Positions 63,874-64,000 of a stretch of DNA of 64,000 nt are shown here, one piece after another (positions within the stretch are counted from its first letter, which is position 1; the number at the start of each line of letters is the position of its first letter). Position numbers and translations under genes: made by a program. This DNA comes from Psychroflexus longus (GTDB taxonomy: Bacteria; Bacteroidota; Bacteroidia; Flavobacteriales; Flavobacteriaceae). The stretch lies in assembly GCF_020164595.1 (NCBI RefSeq), contig NZ_JAIQZE010000001.1, positions 434,001 to 498,000 of the forward strand. The letters run 5' to 3'. The notes under the pieces are model-generated. The model was given only the letters and a program-made list of their open reading frames with translations. It did no database searches and was not told where the DNA came from.

Positions 63874-64000
63874 GAGCAGAATTTTGGATCATAAAATTAG
63901 CAAAAACCAGAGTTTAAAAAGGCTTTATTCTGAATTTATTCCTGCTAAATTAAGCGCTTTCCGATAGTGAGTTTTAAGCCTTTCGTCAACTTGATTTTAG

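Overview
The window looks like a chromosome segment of a marine-type Bacteroidetes bacterium, most likely Flavobacteriaceae. The evidence is low GC, a type IX secretion (T9SS) C-terminal sorting domain, a DnaQ-DnaE fusion, a SecA without the C-terminal zinc motif, flavobacterial TAnnTTTG promoter boxes, and families such as DUF2795, DUF4199 and triple-tyrosine/LuxR sensors. The genus cannot be fixed from this sequence. I saw no rRNA, tRNA, CRISPR array or recognisable transposase.

Layout. 1-6.7 kb: a membrane sensor/regulator (cut by the window edge) overlapping a sugar porter gene, then a YceI-porin-YceI operon. 6.9-13.8 kb: zinc alcohol dehydrogenase, DUF2237, a small lipoprotein, trpS, a divergent acyltransferase, yebC, an outer-membrane barrel protein and DUF4199. 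14-17.6 kb: secA and a DUF2795 gene. 17.6-24 kb: ATP:cobalamin adenosyltransferase, a four-helix-bundle protein, a phosphate transporter and an OmpA protein, separated by repeat-rich gaps. 24-29.3 kb: a repeat field holding three unrecognised genes.

29.4-46.2 kb: a minus-strand surface-polysaccharide cluster of the Wzx/Wzy type. It holds UDP-glucose dehydrogenase, a mannose-isomerase-like cupin, a flippase, an Fdt-type 3-amino-sugar route (two ketoisomerase-like cupins, acyltransferase, aminotransferase), a sulfotransferase, three family 2 and two family 4 glycosyltransferases, a pyruvyltransferase-family protein, an EpsG-type polymerase, a tailoring acyltransferase, a PglC-like initiating transferase and a PglD-like acetyltransferase. 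A GIY-YIG nuclease gene framed by palindromic repeats is lodged inside. The dTDP-sugar precursor genes and the export genes are not in the window.

47.4-64 kb: a HepT/MntA toxin-antitoxin pair whose toxin ends at an in-frame premature stop, a secreted zinc metalloprotease, a CBS-domain protein, a 1953-residue T9SS-secreted protein and DnaE.

The most striking content is non-coding. Several families of dispersed repeats fill the gaps: 8-nt-period degenerate arrays, REP-like CTGAA...TTCAG palindromes that end three genes, a 65-nt hairpin element, and a mosaic family of about 235-400 nt with a shared 5' stem and exchangeable cores. In that mosaic family, stems change on both sides together between copies, which points to selected base pairing and is the best candidate here for an undescribed element.
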